Positions 46,614 through 55,588 of a DNA stretch of 64,000 bases are shown in pieces (position 1 is the stretch's first letter; the number at the start of each line of letters is the position of its first letter). Source of the stretch: Methanobrevibacter arboriphilus (GTDB lineage Archaea > Methanobacteriota > Methanobacteria > Methanobacteriales > Methanobacteriaceae). Below the pieces are notes generated by a model that worked only from the letters and a program-made list of their open reading frames with translations, was not told the DNA's origin and searched no databases. The position numbers were made by a program, and so were the translations under genes. The DNA lies in contig NZ_AP019779.1 in the NCBI RefSeq assembly GCF_019669925.1, positions 868,001 through 932,000 of the forward strand, written 5' to 3'.

Positions 46614-47618
46614 ATGGATTATCTAATAATAGTTATTATATTAATACTCATAGTATTTGTTCTAGCATTTAAATCTGTTAAAATCTTAAGACCATATGAA
46701 AAAGCTGTAGTTGAACGATTTGGTAAATACCAAAGAACTGTGGAAAGTGGACTAGTATTTTTAATACCATTTATTGAATCTATAAGAAAAGTAGATCTTC
46801 GTGAACAAGTAGTAGATGTACCTCCACAAGAAGTTATTACAAAAGATAACACAGTAGTTATAGTAGATTGTGTTATATTTTACGAAGTAACCGATCCTTT
46901 TAATGCGGTTTACAATGTTGTAAACTTCTATCAAGCTATAACAAAATTAGCTCAAACAAACCTTAGGAATATTATAGGAGACCTTGAACTTGATCAAACA
47001 CTTACTTCAAGAGAAATGATAAACACACACCTCCGTGAAGTTCTTGATGAAGCAACAGATAAATGGGGAACAAGAGTTGTTAGAGTAGAAATCCAAAGAA
47101 TTGAACCTCCAAAAGACATTGTAGATGCAATGAGTAAACAAATGAAAGCTGAAAGGATGAAACGTGCTGCAATTCTTGAAGCAGAAGGTTACAAACAATC
47201 TGAAATTAAAAAAGCTGAAGGAGACAAACAAGCAGCTATTCTTGAAGCAGAAGGACAAGCAGAAGCTATTAAAAAAGTAGCTGATGCACAAAAATATGAA
47301 GAAATAGCTATTGCAGAAGGACAAGCAGAAGCTACAGTAGATGTTTATGATGCAATCCACAAAGGAAATCCTACAAATGATTTAATAGCAATTAAATATT
47401 TAGAAGCTCTTGAAAAAGTAGCTGATGGAAATTCTACAAAAATATTCCTCCCTGCAGAAATGTCTGGAATACTTGGTTCTATTGGTGGAATTGCAGAATT
47501 ATTTAATGATGAAGATATTAATAAAAAAGAAAAAATTTCTAAAAAAGATAAAGATTCTAAGGTTGATAAAATTATGAAAAAAATTGAAGAACAATCTAAA
47601 GAGGCTAAAAAATCATAG
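46614..47618 (+). CDS. SPFH (stomatin/band 7) membrane protein
   Basis: This protein of about 334 residues has one N-terminal membrane helix, then the SPFH domain (LRPYEKAVVERFGKYQRTVESGL, VDLREQVVDVPPQEVITKDN, TLTSREMINTHLREVLDE). A long coiled coil with repeated KAEGDKQAAILEAEGQAEA motifs and a Lys-rich tail follow. It matches the QmcA/stomatin class that builds ring-shaped oligomers on the membrane. Together with the NfeD gene just upstream it forms the classic NfeD-SPFH pair. The start is ATG 46614, preceded by AAAGGTGA, rather than the GTG at 46605. Confidence 0.93.
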   Translation: MDYLIIVIILILIVFVLAFKSVKILRPYEKAVVERFGKYQRTVESGLVFLIPFIESIRKVDLREQVVDVPPQEVITKDNTVVIVDCVIFYEVTDPFNAVYNVVNFYQAITKLAQTNLRNIIGDLELDQTLTSREMINTHLREVLDEATDKWGTRVVRVEIQRIEPPKDIVDAMSKQMKAERMKRAAILEAEGYKQSEIKKAEGDKQAAILEAEGQAEAIKKVADAQKYEEIAIAEGQAEATVDVYDAIHKGNPTNDLIAIKYLEALEKVADGNSTKIFLPAEMSGILGSIGGIAELFNDEDINKKEKISKKDKDSKVDKIMKKIEEQSKEAKKS

Positions 47619-47651
47619 ATTAGGAATTAATTAAAGCACTGGTGAATTAAA

Positions 47652-47909
47652 ATGGGAGAACTATCAAAGTTGCCAAATATTGGAAAAGTTTTAGAAAGCC
47701 AATTAAATGAAATAGGCATAGAAACAATTGAAGAATTGGAAAATATAGGTTCTAAAGAAGCGTGGTTATTAATAAGAAAAATTGATAGTTCTGCATGTTA
47801 TAATAGGCTTTGTGGTTTAGAAGGAGCCTTACAAAGGATTAGATGGCATGAACTTTCAAAAAAAGACAAAAAGGACCTAAAAAATTTTTATTCATCAATG
47901 AAAAAATAA
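47652..47909 (+). CDS. TfoX C-terminal-domain protein
   Basis: This 85-residue protein matches the TfoX/Sxy C-terminal domain: LSKLPNIGKVLESQLNEIGIETIEELENIGSKEAW is a helix-hairpin-helix-like segment, followed by CYNRLCGLEGALQRIRWHEL. In bacteria the full protein regulates competence; isolated C-terminal domains occur widely and their role is unknown. GGTGAAT precedes the ATG. It lies 33 bases after the SPFH gene and is likely cotranscribed. The stop codon lies in an AAT microsatellite (47905-47930) that could vary in length. Confidence 0.88.
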   Translation: MGELSKLPNIGKVLESQLNEIGIETIEELENIGSKEAWLLIRKIDSSACYNRLCGLEGALQRIRWHELSKKDKKDLKNFYSSMKK

Positions 47910-48282
47910 TAATAATAATAATAATAATAAATTATAGCCTATTATTTCTTTCATTTTTAATTATTTTTTAATTATTTTTAAAATAATTTCTAGTAATTTT
48001 TATAATTTTGGAATATTATAAATTCACATTTCTATAATTAATATTTATAATATATTTATAATTAATAATAATAATACTAAAACTAATATTAATTTTATAT
48101 TATAAAAGCTATATATATTCACTTTTTTATTTAAATATTATTATTTTTATATTGAAAATCAATAAATCTATAAAAAAATGTAAATTTATATTTTATATAA
48201 AGATTAATTGAAAAAAGTATAAATATGCTAAAGTATAAAAATCAAATTTTAGATTATGATCATTGAAAAAAGGAGAAAAAAA
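47910..48282. other. Intergenic region (373 bp)
   Basis: It begins with an (AAT)n microsatellite of about eight units (47905-47930), followed by AT-rich sequence with AATTATT/TATATT repeats. The ddh promoter should be near 48210-48245. No ORF is seen. Confidence 0.5.
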
Positions 48283-49257
48283 ATGAGCCAGAAGATTAAA
48301 ATTGGAATTGTTGGTTATGGTAATTTAGGAAAAGGTGTTGAACTATCAATTAATCAAAATGAAGATATGGAACTTATAGCTATATTTACAAGAAGAGATC
48401 CAGATAGCTTAAACAATCCATTAATGAGAAATATTAAAGATATTGCAGATTATAAAGACAAGATTGATGTAATGATCTTGTGTGGAGGTTCAGCTACAGA
48501 TTTACCTGAGCAAACTCCTGAGATAGCTAAAATGTTCAATACTGTAGATAGCTTTGATACTCATGCAAATATCCCTATACACTACGATAATGTTGATAAA
48601 GTAGGAAAAGAAAAAGGAACATTAAATTTAATATCTAGTGGTTGGGATCCAGGTTTATTCTCAATGCAAAGAATAATAGGAGAATCCATACTTCCAGTGG
48701 GAAATACATACACTTTTTGGGGAGAAGGAGTAAGTCAAGGTCATTCTGATGCAATAAGAAGAATTGATGGTGTTTTAGATGGAAAACAATACACAGTTCC
48801 AATAGAAAAAGCTTTGGAGAAAGTTAGATCAGGGGAAAATCCAGAATTTACTACAAGAGAAAAACATCTTAGAGTATGTTATGTAGTTGCTAAAGAAGGA
48901 GAAGATTTAGAAAGAATTGAAAATGAAATAAAAACAATGCCTAATTACTTTGATGAATATGATACAGAAGTAAATTTCATAACTAAAGAAGAACTAGAAA
49001 AAAATCATAGTGGTATGCCTCATGGAGGATATGTTCTAAGAACTGGGCAGTCTGAAACAGGATCTAAACAAAGAATAGAATTTGTTTTAGAACTTGAAAG
49101 TAATCCTGAATTTACAGCTAGTGTTCTTGTAGCTTATGCAAGAGCTGTGAAAAAAATGCACAATAATGGTGAAAATGGGTGTATAACTGTTTTTGATGTT
49201 CCATTAGGAATGCTTTCACCGAAATCCCCTAGTGAATTAAGAAAAGAAATATTATAA
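48283..49257 (+). CDS. ddh: meso-Diaminopimelate D-dehydrogenase
   Basis: Ddh reductively aminates tetrahydrodipicolinate to meso-diaminopimelate with NADPH, a one-step route to lysine precursors. The 324-residue protein has the Rossmann start IGIVGYGNLGKGVE, then CGGSATDLPEQTPE, VDSFDTHANIP, SSGWDPGLFSMQR, GEGVSQGHSDAIRRIDGV and GMPHGGYVLRTG, all characteristic of the enzyme. ATG 48283 is preceded by AGGAG; the longer frame from 48256 overlaps that site. Ddh has a patchy, mainly bacterial distribution, so transfer into this lineage is plausible. Lysine is needed for pseudomurein peptides. Single gene. Confidence 0.95.
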   Translation: MSQKIKIGIVGYGNLGKGVELSINQNEDMELIAIFTRRDPDSLNNPLMRNIKDIADYKDKIDVMILCGGSATDLPEQTPEIAKMFNTVDSFDTHANIPIHYDNVDKVGKEKGTLNLISSGWDPGLFSMQRIIGESILPVGNTYTFWGEGVSQGHSDAIRRIDGVLDGKQYTVPIEKALEKVRSGENPEFTTREKHLRVCYVVAKEGEDLERIENEIKTMPNYFDEYDTEVNFITKEELEKNHSGMPHGGYVLRTGQSETGSKQRIEFVLELESNPEFTASVLVAYARAVKKMHNNGENGCITVFDVPLGMLSPKSPSELRKEIL

Positions 49258-49648
49258 ATTTTTATTAAGTATGTGTAAATAGAAAACTTATAAATTATTG
49301 TTTAAATAACAACATACATAGTAATAACCTATCACATACTTATTATAATATAAGCTATTTTACTATATACTAATTTTAATTCTAAATTATTTTATCTAAA
49401 CTATTTTAATTTTATATGCTATTTTACTTTATACCTATTTTATTATATGCATATTATATTATTATTTTATTATAAGTTTATTTTATCATAAGCTTACTTT
49501 ACTATTTTTTATAAATTATTATACAAATCAAAAATTATATTTAATATTATTAACATATATTAAAACAAGTAATAATGTTATAAATAAAGAATAATGATTT
49601 TATTTAAAAACATTATGAAAAAACAATTAACAAAAAATAGGTGATTAC
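49258..49648. other. Intergenic region (391 bp)
   Basis: AT-rich stretch with loose repeats of TATTTTA(C/T)TATA and CTATTTTA at 49360-49510. No ORF or structured element was found. Confidence 0.45.
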
Positions 49649-49999
49649 ATGGTAAAATGGGGCGCTGTAATAATAGGGTTTATATTAGCAGTCATAGTAA
49701 AATCTTTAGCTTTAGGTTGGGGATTAGAAACAATTGGACTTTTAATTATTGGTTTTATTGTAGGATACATTGCTAAAGAAGGGGCTTTCGGAGGAATGGT
49801 TAATGCTGCAGTAGCAGGATCATTAGGAACTATTATTGCTGCAATATTATTTACAATAATAGGTTTATTTGGAGGATTAGCTGGTTTTGTAGTTTTTGGA
49901 TTTGCAGGATTAATAGCTGTTATAGTAAATTTAATCTACTATGCAATAATAATGGGAATAACTGGAGCTATCGGTGGATCAGTTGCAGGAGATGGATAG
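49649..49999 (+). CDS. Gly/Ala-rich membrane protein, DUF5518-like
   Basis: This 116-residue protein is almost entirely hydrophobic, with three or four helices. It contains GLLIIGFIVGYIAKEGAFGGMVNAAVAGSLG, a glycine-rich segment typical of the DUF5518 family of archaeal small membrane proteins. Function is unknown. TAGGTGATTACATG gives a good ribosome site. No operon partner is present. Confidence 0.75.
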   Translation: MVKWGAVIIGFILAVIVKSLALGWGLETIGLLIIGFIVGYIAKEGAFGGMVNAAVAGSLGTIIAAILFTIIGLFGGLAGFVVFGFAGLIAVIVNLIYYAIIMGITGAIGGSVAGDG

Positions 50000-50232
50000 A
50001 GATAACAAAAAATAGCTAAAAAATATGAAATATAATATCTAAAAAATGAGGTCCAAGTATAAATAATAAAAAATTAATATAAGCTAATAAGAGTAATATA
50101 AATAATAAAAAATATTACCAATATAAATAATAAAAATAACAAGTTTATTCATTTTCTTTTTTATTTTATTTTCTCTTCTTATTTACTTTTTATTATTTTT
50201 TATTTTTTATTTGTTTTTATTTTTTCCTGTTT

Positions 50233-50643
50233 TTAACTTTTATTTTTCTTTTTTCTGCCTTTTCCAATTGATTCTTTTTTTATTTTTTCTTCAATAGCTT
50301 TTTTTCTGCTTTCACTAAAATAAAACCCAGTGAATCCACAGAAAGCACCTATAGCTAAAAAAGAGATTAATATTAAAAAAGTAATATTTTCTCCAGTAAT
50401 AGGACCAAGACGTTGGAAAAATACTGTTGCTAAGAACAAAGGTAAAGTTCCTAATGCCCCTAAAACTATTGCCTGAATTCTATTTTGAGAACCATAACCA
50501 ATATACAAAAGTCCTGCTGATGAAAATATTAATAATGGATCTAATCCATATTCGACAGATAAAACAACTATAAAAGCAAACAATGCTGCTCCGATAAGAA
50601 AAGATTTAAAATTTATATTCCTATATATATCTTCAAGTTCCAT
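50233..50643 (-). CDS. Small membrane protein with basic tail
   Basis: A protein of about 136 residues with four predicted membrane helices and a strongly basic C-terminus (SRKKAIEEKIKKESIGKGRKKKNKS) that should lie in the cytoplasm. I do not recognise a family. ATG 50643 is preceded by GGTGAG; the GTG at 50655 belongs to that site. The basic tail may contact nucleic acid or acidic lipids, which is speculation. Confidence 0.7.
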   Translation of the reverse strand: MELEDIYRNINFKSFLIGAALFAFIVVLSVEYGLDPLLIFSSAGLLYIGYGSQNRIQAIVLGALGTLPLFLATVFFQRLGPITGENITFLILISFLAIGAFCGFTGFYFSESRKKAIEEKIKKESIGKGRKKKNKS

Positions 50644-51209
50644 TTGCTCACCCACACATAATTAATATTCAAATTTAATTATAATTTAATTATAATTTAA
50701 TTAGCTTATTCATATTTTAAATAATGGTTTATTAAATAATGATCTAATAAATAAATGATTTAATAAATACTGATTTAATAAATATTAATTTAATATTTAT
50801 TTATTATAATAATTTCTATTTAATTTTAAGTATTTAAAATAGAAATAATAATCTAAAATAATAATATAAACCTTAAAAAATTAATAATACAAAATAAAAA
50901 TCTATATTAAAATTTAAAAAAGTCAAATATATGCAAATAGCAAATGGATTTTAAAAATAATATAGAAATAGAAAAAATATAGAAATAGAAAATAATTAAA
51001 CCATATTAAAATAAAAAAAAGTAATGTAAAATATCTAAAGAAAAAAAGATAAGTAAAATAAAAATAAAGAAAGAAAAAAATAAATGAATTAAAAATACTA
51101 AATATTTTAAAGATATTAGTATTAAAAAATTGATTTAGAATAATAAAATATTTAACAAGTATCTCTAATTGTTTATTTTTAACTATGTTTATTTTTATGT
51201 AATATTAGT
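50644..51209. other. Intergenic region (566 bp)
   Basis: AT-rich spacer between two minus-strand genes. It has repeated ATTTAATAAAT(A/G)-type units at 50725-50790 and A-rich sequence at 50940-51110. Nothing with coding or structural character is visible. Confidence 0.45.
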
Positions 51210-52301
51210 TTAAGTAATTATTTTTTCAATTCCGCCTTCTTTAATAGCAGTTTTAATTTCCCGAGCTACTCTTCTACCCATACTCATTGGTTCACCATAA
51301 GTAAGATAACTATAAGAAGACCCATTCATAAATGTGTTAGTTCCCCCATCAGTTCTCGCACTAATTTCAAATACAATTACTTCTAAATCATCATTAACAA
51401 GAGTTTGCATACAAAACGGACCATTCATTCCAGGAGATACTAATTTTGAAGCAGATTTCACTAATTTATCCCCAATTTCAAATACTTGTGGAAGAAGGGA
51501 CTCTCTCATAACTACTGGATGATTACCAGTTATAACATAAGAAGGATCAAGATTAACATCAAGCTGATCTTTAGCTGGCATCCTAACTAAACCATCAATA
51601 CTTGACTCATAACGACTATCAATACCCATAAGTTCAACTTCATCTTTAAGAGCTGAATAGAAGTAGTGAATACAATAATTACATCCAGTTACATATTCCT
51701 CAATGTGAGCATTTTCCACATCTTCATCATCAAGCCAATTTCTTGATTTCATGTTTTCTATTTTTTTATCGAATTCTTCAGGAGAAGAAGCTACAAAATA
51801 CCCTCGTCCACCACGTGCTCCAGGGAATTTGACCATAACAGTTCTATCAATATCATCTGGACTATTATATTTATAAGGTATTCTTATATCATTTTCAACT
51901 AAAAGCTGTCTTTCTAAATCTCTTTCAGCTTCCCATCTTAAAATATCTCTATTTCCAAACATAGGTACATTAAAATCATCTTCAACCCTATCAAGACCTG
52001 CATATGCAACAAAAGATCCATGCGGAACAACAATAGAGTTCATATCTCTCAATTTTTGTTGAACATCTTCATTTACAATATCTTTAAATTTATCAACTAT
52101 AATATATTCATCAGCTACATCAAATCGTCTGTAAGGTATATCACGCCCTTTTTCACAAACAATCGCAGTTTTAAAACCTTCTTCTTTAGCTCCATTCAAG
52201 ATATGGAGAGAAGTATGACTTCCTAATGTTGCAATTGTTATGTTTTCTTTATCGTACTTGTCTAAGATATCTAAAATTTTTTGTTTTTCTATTTTTCCCA
52301 T
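51210..52301 (-). CDS. purP: FAICAR synthetase (archaeal purine synthesis)
   Basis: PurP forms 5-formaminoimidazole-4-carboxamide ribonucleotide from AICAR, formate and ATP, replacing the folate-dependent PurH step in methanogens. The 363-residue protein has an ATP-grasp fold. It shows TIATLGSHTSLHILNGAKEEGF at the start, VPHGSFVAYAG, MVKFPGARGGRGYF (ATP loop), NYCIHYFYSALKDEVELMGIDSRYES, and FEISARTDGGTN for Mg-ATP binding near the end. An AAGGAGA site supports the start. The formate/nitrite-family transporter upstream on the same strand is a sensible neighbour because PurP consumes formate. Confidence 0.95.
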   Translation of the reverse strand: MGKIEKQKILDILDKYDKENITIATLGSHTSLHILNGAKEEGFKTAIVCEKGRDIPYRRFDVADEYIIVDKFKDIVNEDVQQKLRDMNSIVVPHGSFVAYAGLDRVEDDFNVPMFGNRDILRWEAERDLERQLLVENDIRIPYKYNSPDDIDRTVMVKFPGARGGRGYFVASSPEEFDKKIENMKSRNWLDDEDVENAHIEEYVTGCNYCIHYFYSALKDEVELMGIDSRYESSIDGLVRMPAKDQLDVNLDPSYVITGNHPVVMRESLLPQVFEIGDKLVKSASKLVSPGMNGPFCMQTLVNDDLEVIVFEISARTDGGTNTFMNGSSYSYLTYGEPMSMGRRVAREIKTAIKEGGIEKIIT

Positions 52302-52569
52302 GATTTTTTCTCCTTATAACCACATGCATATTCAATTCAAAAATGATATCATATACCAACCTATTTATACTATTGATACAATCTCAAATAAATATAACCA
52401 TAGTAATATTATTTTAGGGAGGTTTAAAACCAACCATATATAATTATTAATAATGATAATTCTAGTATTCTATTAGAATTTTATAGTTTATAAGAGTATC
52501 GATAAGAACTTGAGAGTATTACAAATAGAGAGATAGATAGCATCATAGAAGTAAAGTAAAACTAGCGAA

Positions 52570-52585
52570 TATTACTCGAGTAATA
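52570..52585. promoter_or_regulatory. Perfect 16-bp palindrome upstream of purP
   Basis: TATTACTCGAGTAATA is an exact palindrome with a rare CTCGAG centre for this AT-rich genome. It lies in the 519-base spacer between the FNT gene and purP, about 270 bases before purP. It may be a regulator site. The rest of the spacer (52302-52820) has no ORF. Confidence 0.35.
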
Positions 52586-52820
52586 AGACATATCTAATGT
52601 ATTAAATCAATAAAATAACAAAATGAACCATTAAAAAAAAGATTATCGAAAATCAAAAAGATTAGCAAAAAACTAAAAAAATAAGTAAAAAGTAATAAAA
52701 AATATTTAATATTTAATGATAAATTAATTAATAATTAAAAAATAGTAATAATAATAAAAAAAAAATGAAATTTAAAAAATGAAATAAAGCATAATAATAA
52801 AATTATTTTATGCTTTTAAT

Positions 52821-53648
52821 TTATTTATCTCGAAGATAAACATACCAGTATAAAACACCAACAAAAATAGCCCCACCAATTATATTGCCAATTGTAACTG
52901 GAACCAGATTATTAACTATAAATTGATACCAAGTAACTTTATCCAAAATAATACCAATAGGAATGAAAAACATGTTTGCAACACTATGTTCAAATCCAAG
53001 TGCTGCAAATGCCATTATAGGAAACCAAATACCAAAGATTTTTCCTATAATATCATCAGAAGCAAGCGCTAAGTAAACAGCTAAACAAACTAGCCAATTA
53101 CAAGCAATACCTCTTAAAAATGCTTGATCCCATGTTATAGATACTATAGCTTTTCCTGAAGCAATAAATTCTGCTCCTCCTAATGATTTAGTCTGAGCAA
53201 TTGTTAATGCATTTGTCATATAAGGTTCTGCTGTTAAAATTCCTGTAAGATATCCAAAAACATAAGCTACAAAAATAGCACCTATAAAATTAAAAACCCA
53301 ACTAATAATCCAATTTTTAGTTAAACCAGAAAAGGTAGACTTTCCGGATAATACTCCAACAGTCATATACATAACATTACCTGTGAAAAGTTCAGAACCT
53401 GCTATAATAACAAGCATTAATCCAACTGGAAACACAGCTCCAAAGAATAGTTTTATCAACCCTGGTGGAAATCCTGCTGCTGACATGCCTCCCGTGACAA
53501 TTTCTGCTAACATACCTCCAAAAGCAACGTAAGCACCAGCAAGAAAACTTAAAATAATAATATTGCCTAATGGAGATTTCTCTTTTAGCTCTGCAATACC
53601 TTCAATAACTTTAGCAGTATCAACAGGACTTTTGAAAGATGAACTCAT
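52821..53648 (-). CDS. Formate/nitrite-family transporter (FdhC-like)
   Basis: This 275-residue protein has the six-helix FNT fold of pentameric anion channels. Motifs are [47 protein letters not shown] and [16 protein letters not shown], which hold the central His and constriction residues. In hydrogenotrophic methanogens that use formate the member is called FdhC, but no formate dehydrogenase genes are adjacent, so nitrite or another small anion cannot be excluded. Formate supply to PurP, encoded next, would fit. AAGGAGGAT gives a strong ribosome site. Confidence 0.9.
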   Translation of the reverse strand: MSSSFKSPVDTAKVIEGIAELKEKSPLGNIIILSFLAGAYVAFGGMLAEIVTGGMSAAGFPPGLIKLFFGAVFPVGLMLVIIAGSELFTGNVMYMTVGVLSGKSTFSGLTKNWIISWVFNFIGAIFVAYVFGYLTGILTAEPYMTNALTIAQTKSLGGAEFIASGKAIVSITWDQAFLRGIACNWLVCLAVYLALASDDIIGKIFGIWFPIMAFAALGFEHSVANMFFIPIGIILDKVTWYQFIVNNLVPVTIGNIIGGAIFVGVLYWYVYLRDK

Positions 53649-54278
53649 AATATCCTCCTTTAGATGAAATAATGTATAAAGTAATTTAATATAGTATTAT
53701 TTAATCTACTTTATCTTTAAACATACTATCATAAATAATTATACTAGATTTTACTCATAATGGATTTTATACTAAAAATTTTATACTAAAAATATATTTT
53801 ATATAGATGTATATATCTAAAAATTTTATCTAATTAAAATTTTTAAGTAAATAAAATGTACTAAATAAAATTATAATACATTAAGCATACAATATTTTTA
53901 ATATTCAAACTTAAAACATAGAAAATAGAAGAATATAACAATTATTTTATAACAATATTTTTTTATATAAAATATAATTCTATATAATGATTAAATAATC
54001 GATTAAACACACTTTAAAATTATAAATAAAGAATATAATAAACTAAATCTTAATAAACCAAATTTATAAATAATATTCAAAATAATATAAATAATAATAC
54101 TATAAAATAAACTATAAAAAGTTAGGTATAAAGACAACCGTAAAAATTTGTATAAAAATATCTATAAAGAATTAGTACAAAAATATCTATATAAAACTAG
54201 TATAAAAATACTTAATAAGTATAATTTATACAACCTAATAAACAACCTATAAAAAAAAAAAATAAATTTAAAAGATAA
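53649..54278. other. Divergent spacer (630 bp)
   Basis: AT-rich divergent spacer between the FNT gene and the phosphoesterase gene. It carries loose direct repeats of AAAAATATCTATA(A/T)A at 54145-54215. No ORF, hairpin with a GC-rich stem, or palindrome of note was found. Confidence 0.5.
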
Positions 54279-54818
54279 ATGAATTTAAAAGATAATATGA
54301 TAATTGGATTAATCTCAGATACACATATTCCAGACAGAGCAGATAAAATTCCTATAACTGTATTAGAAGCCTTTAAAAAAGTTGATCTTATAATACATGC
54401 AGGAGACTTAACTTCAATTAGAGTGAAAAAAGAATTAGAAAAAGTTGCTCCAGTATTAGCAGTTCAAGGAAATATGGATAGATATAACAACTTAGAACTC
54501 CCTAAAAGCATAAAAAAGAACATTGAAGGAATTCAGATTGGAGTTAAACATGGAGAAGTTTATCCAAAAGGAGATACACAGCAATTATATTACATAGCTA
54601 AAGAATTAGATGTTGATGTATTAATAAGTGGGCACACACATCAAGCATCTATAGAAAAAATTGATGAGATACTCCTTTTAAATCCAGGAAGCCCAACTGC
54701 ACCAAGACTAACTGATCCAACAGTAATGATAATGAAAATTGAAAATGGAGAAATTGATGTAGAAATAAAAAAAATTGGAAAGCCAGTTTGCTCTGCACTA
54801 AATTTCGAAAAAAAATAA
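54279..54818 (+). CDS. YfcE/MJ0936-type metallophosphoesterase
   Basis: This 179-residue protein is a calcineurin-like phosphoesterase: ISDTHIPD (D-x-H), HAGDLTS (GD), QGNMDRYN (GNxD), KHGEVY (H) and SGHTHQA (GHxH) supply the two-metal centre. The short form is like MJ0936 and YfcE, which hydrolyse phosphodiesters in vitro; the natural substrate is unknown. An inner ATG at 54297, giving [10 protein letters not shown], is an alternative start that matches the usual N-terminus of the family. It is followed after 13 bases by rlmE and is likely cotranscribed with it. Confidence 0.92.
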   Translation: MNLKDNMIIGLISDTHIPDRADKIPITVLEAFKKVDLIIHAGDLTSIRVKKELEKVAPVLAVQGNMDRYNNLELPKSIKKNIEGIQIGVKHGEVYPKGDTQQLYYIAKELDVDVLISGHTHQASIEKIDEILLLNPGSPTAPRLTDPTVMIMKIENGEIDVEIKKIGKPVCSALNFEKK

Positions 54819-54831
54819 AAGGATCGATAAA

Positions 54832-55440
54832 ATGGGAAGTAAATGGCAAGTAGAAAAAAAGAAGGATCCATACTATAAAAGAGCAAAAGGAGAAGATTAT
54901 AGATCTCGTGCCTCTTTTAAATTATTACAATTAGATAAAAAATATAAAATAATTAAAAAAGGCAGTGCTGTTTTAGATTTAGGTGCAACACCTGGTGGTT
55001 GGTCACAAATAGCTCTTGAAAAGGTGGGTGAAGAGGGTATAGTATTAGGTGTAGATTTACAAAAAATTAAACCATTTCCTGAAAAAAATTTTCATTTTAT
55101 AAGAGGAGACTTCACTAAAAAAGAAGTTCAAGAAAAAATGATTGATATTATGGATGGAAAAGCAGACGTAATAATTTCAGATGCATCACCATCACTTAGT
55201 GGTATAAAAGATGTAGACCACCTTCGTTCGATTGATTTAGCTAATTCAGTTATTAGTATAGCAGATAATATCCTTGAAAATAATGGAAATATACTTATAA
55301 AAGTATTCCAAGGTGAAGAATTTAAAAATTTAATTGAAGAACTTCGAAAAAAGTTCAAAGTTCTAAAAACAACCAAACCTTCTTCTTCACGGAAAAAAAG
55401 TTCTGAAATGTATGTAATTGGATTAAAATATAAACGGTGA
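54832..55440 (+). CDS. rlmE: 23S rRNA 2'-O-methyltransferase RlmE/FtsJ
   Basis: RlmE methylates a uridine in the A-loop of 23S rRNA using SAM. The 202-residue protein shows KKDPYYKRAKGEDYRSRASFKL at the start, the SAM loop DLGATPGGWSQ (Ala where Cys or Ala occurs in the family), DASPSLSG with the catalytic Asp, and LIKVFQGEEF with the catalytic Lys. The K-D-K-E tetrad appears complete. An AAAGGATCG site precedes the ATG. It forms a two-gene unit with the phosphoesterase upstream. Confidence 0.95.
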   Translation: MGSKWQVEKKKDPYYKRAKGEDYRSRASFKLLQLDKKYKIIKKGSAVLDLGATPGGWSQIALEKVGEEGIVLGVDLQKIKPFPEKNFHFIRGDFTKKEVQEKMIDIMDGKADVIISDASPSLSGIKDVDHLRSIDLANSVISIADNILENNGNILIKVFQGEEFKNLIEELRKKFKVLKTTKPSSSRKKSSEMYVIGLKYKR

Positions 55441-55588
55441 TTAAATTAATTAAAATAATTAAATAAATGATCAAAATGAAATCAAACTAAATAAAAATAA
55501 TTAAAATAAAAGTAATCAAGATATAAAGATAAAAAATAGCATAACAATCTAATTAAACAATGAAAAGATAAAAAAATAAATGCATATT

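Noticed and set aside
47007-47360. 117-codon Cys/Phe-rich minus-strand frame
   Set aside because: It is antisense to the SPFH coiled coil; Phe and Cys come from complementing the GAA/GCA repeats.
52240-52443. 67-codon plus-strand frame over the purP start
   Set aside because: It is antisense to purP for part of its length and has no ribosome site or protein-like pattern.
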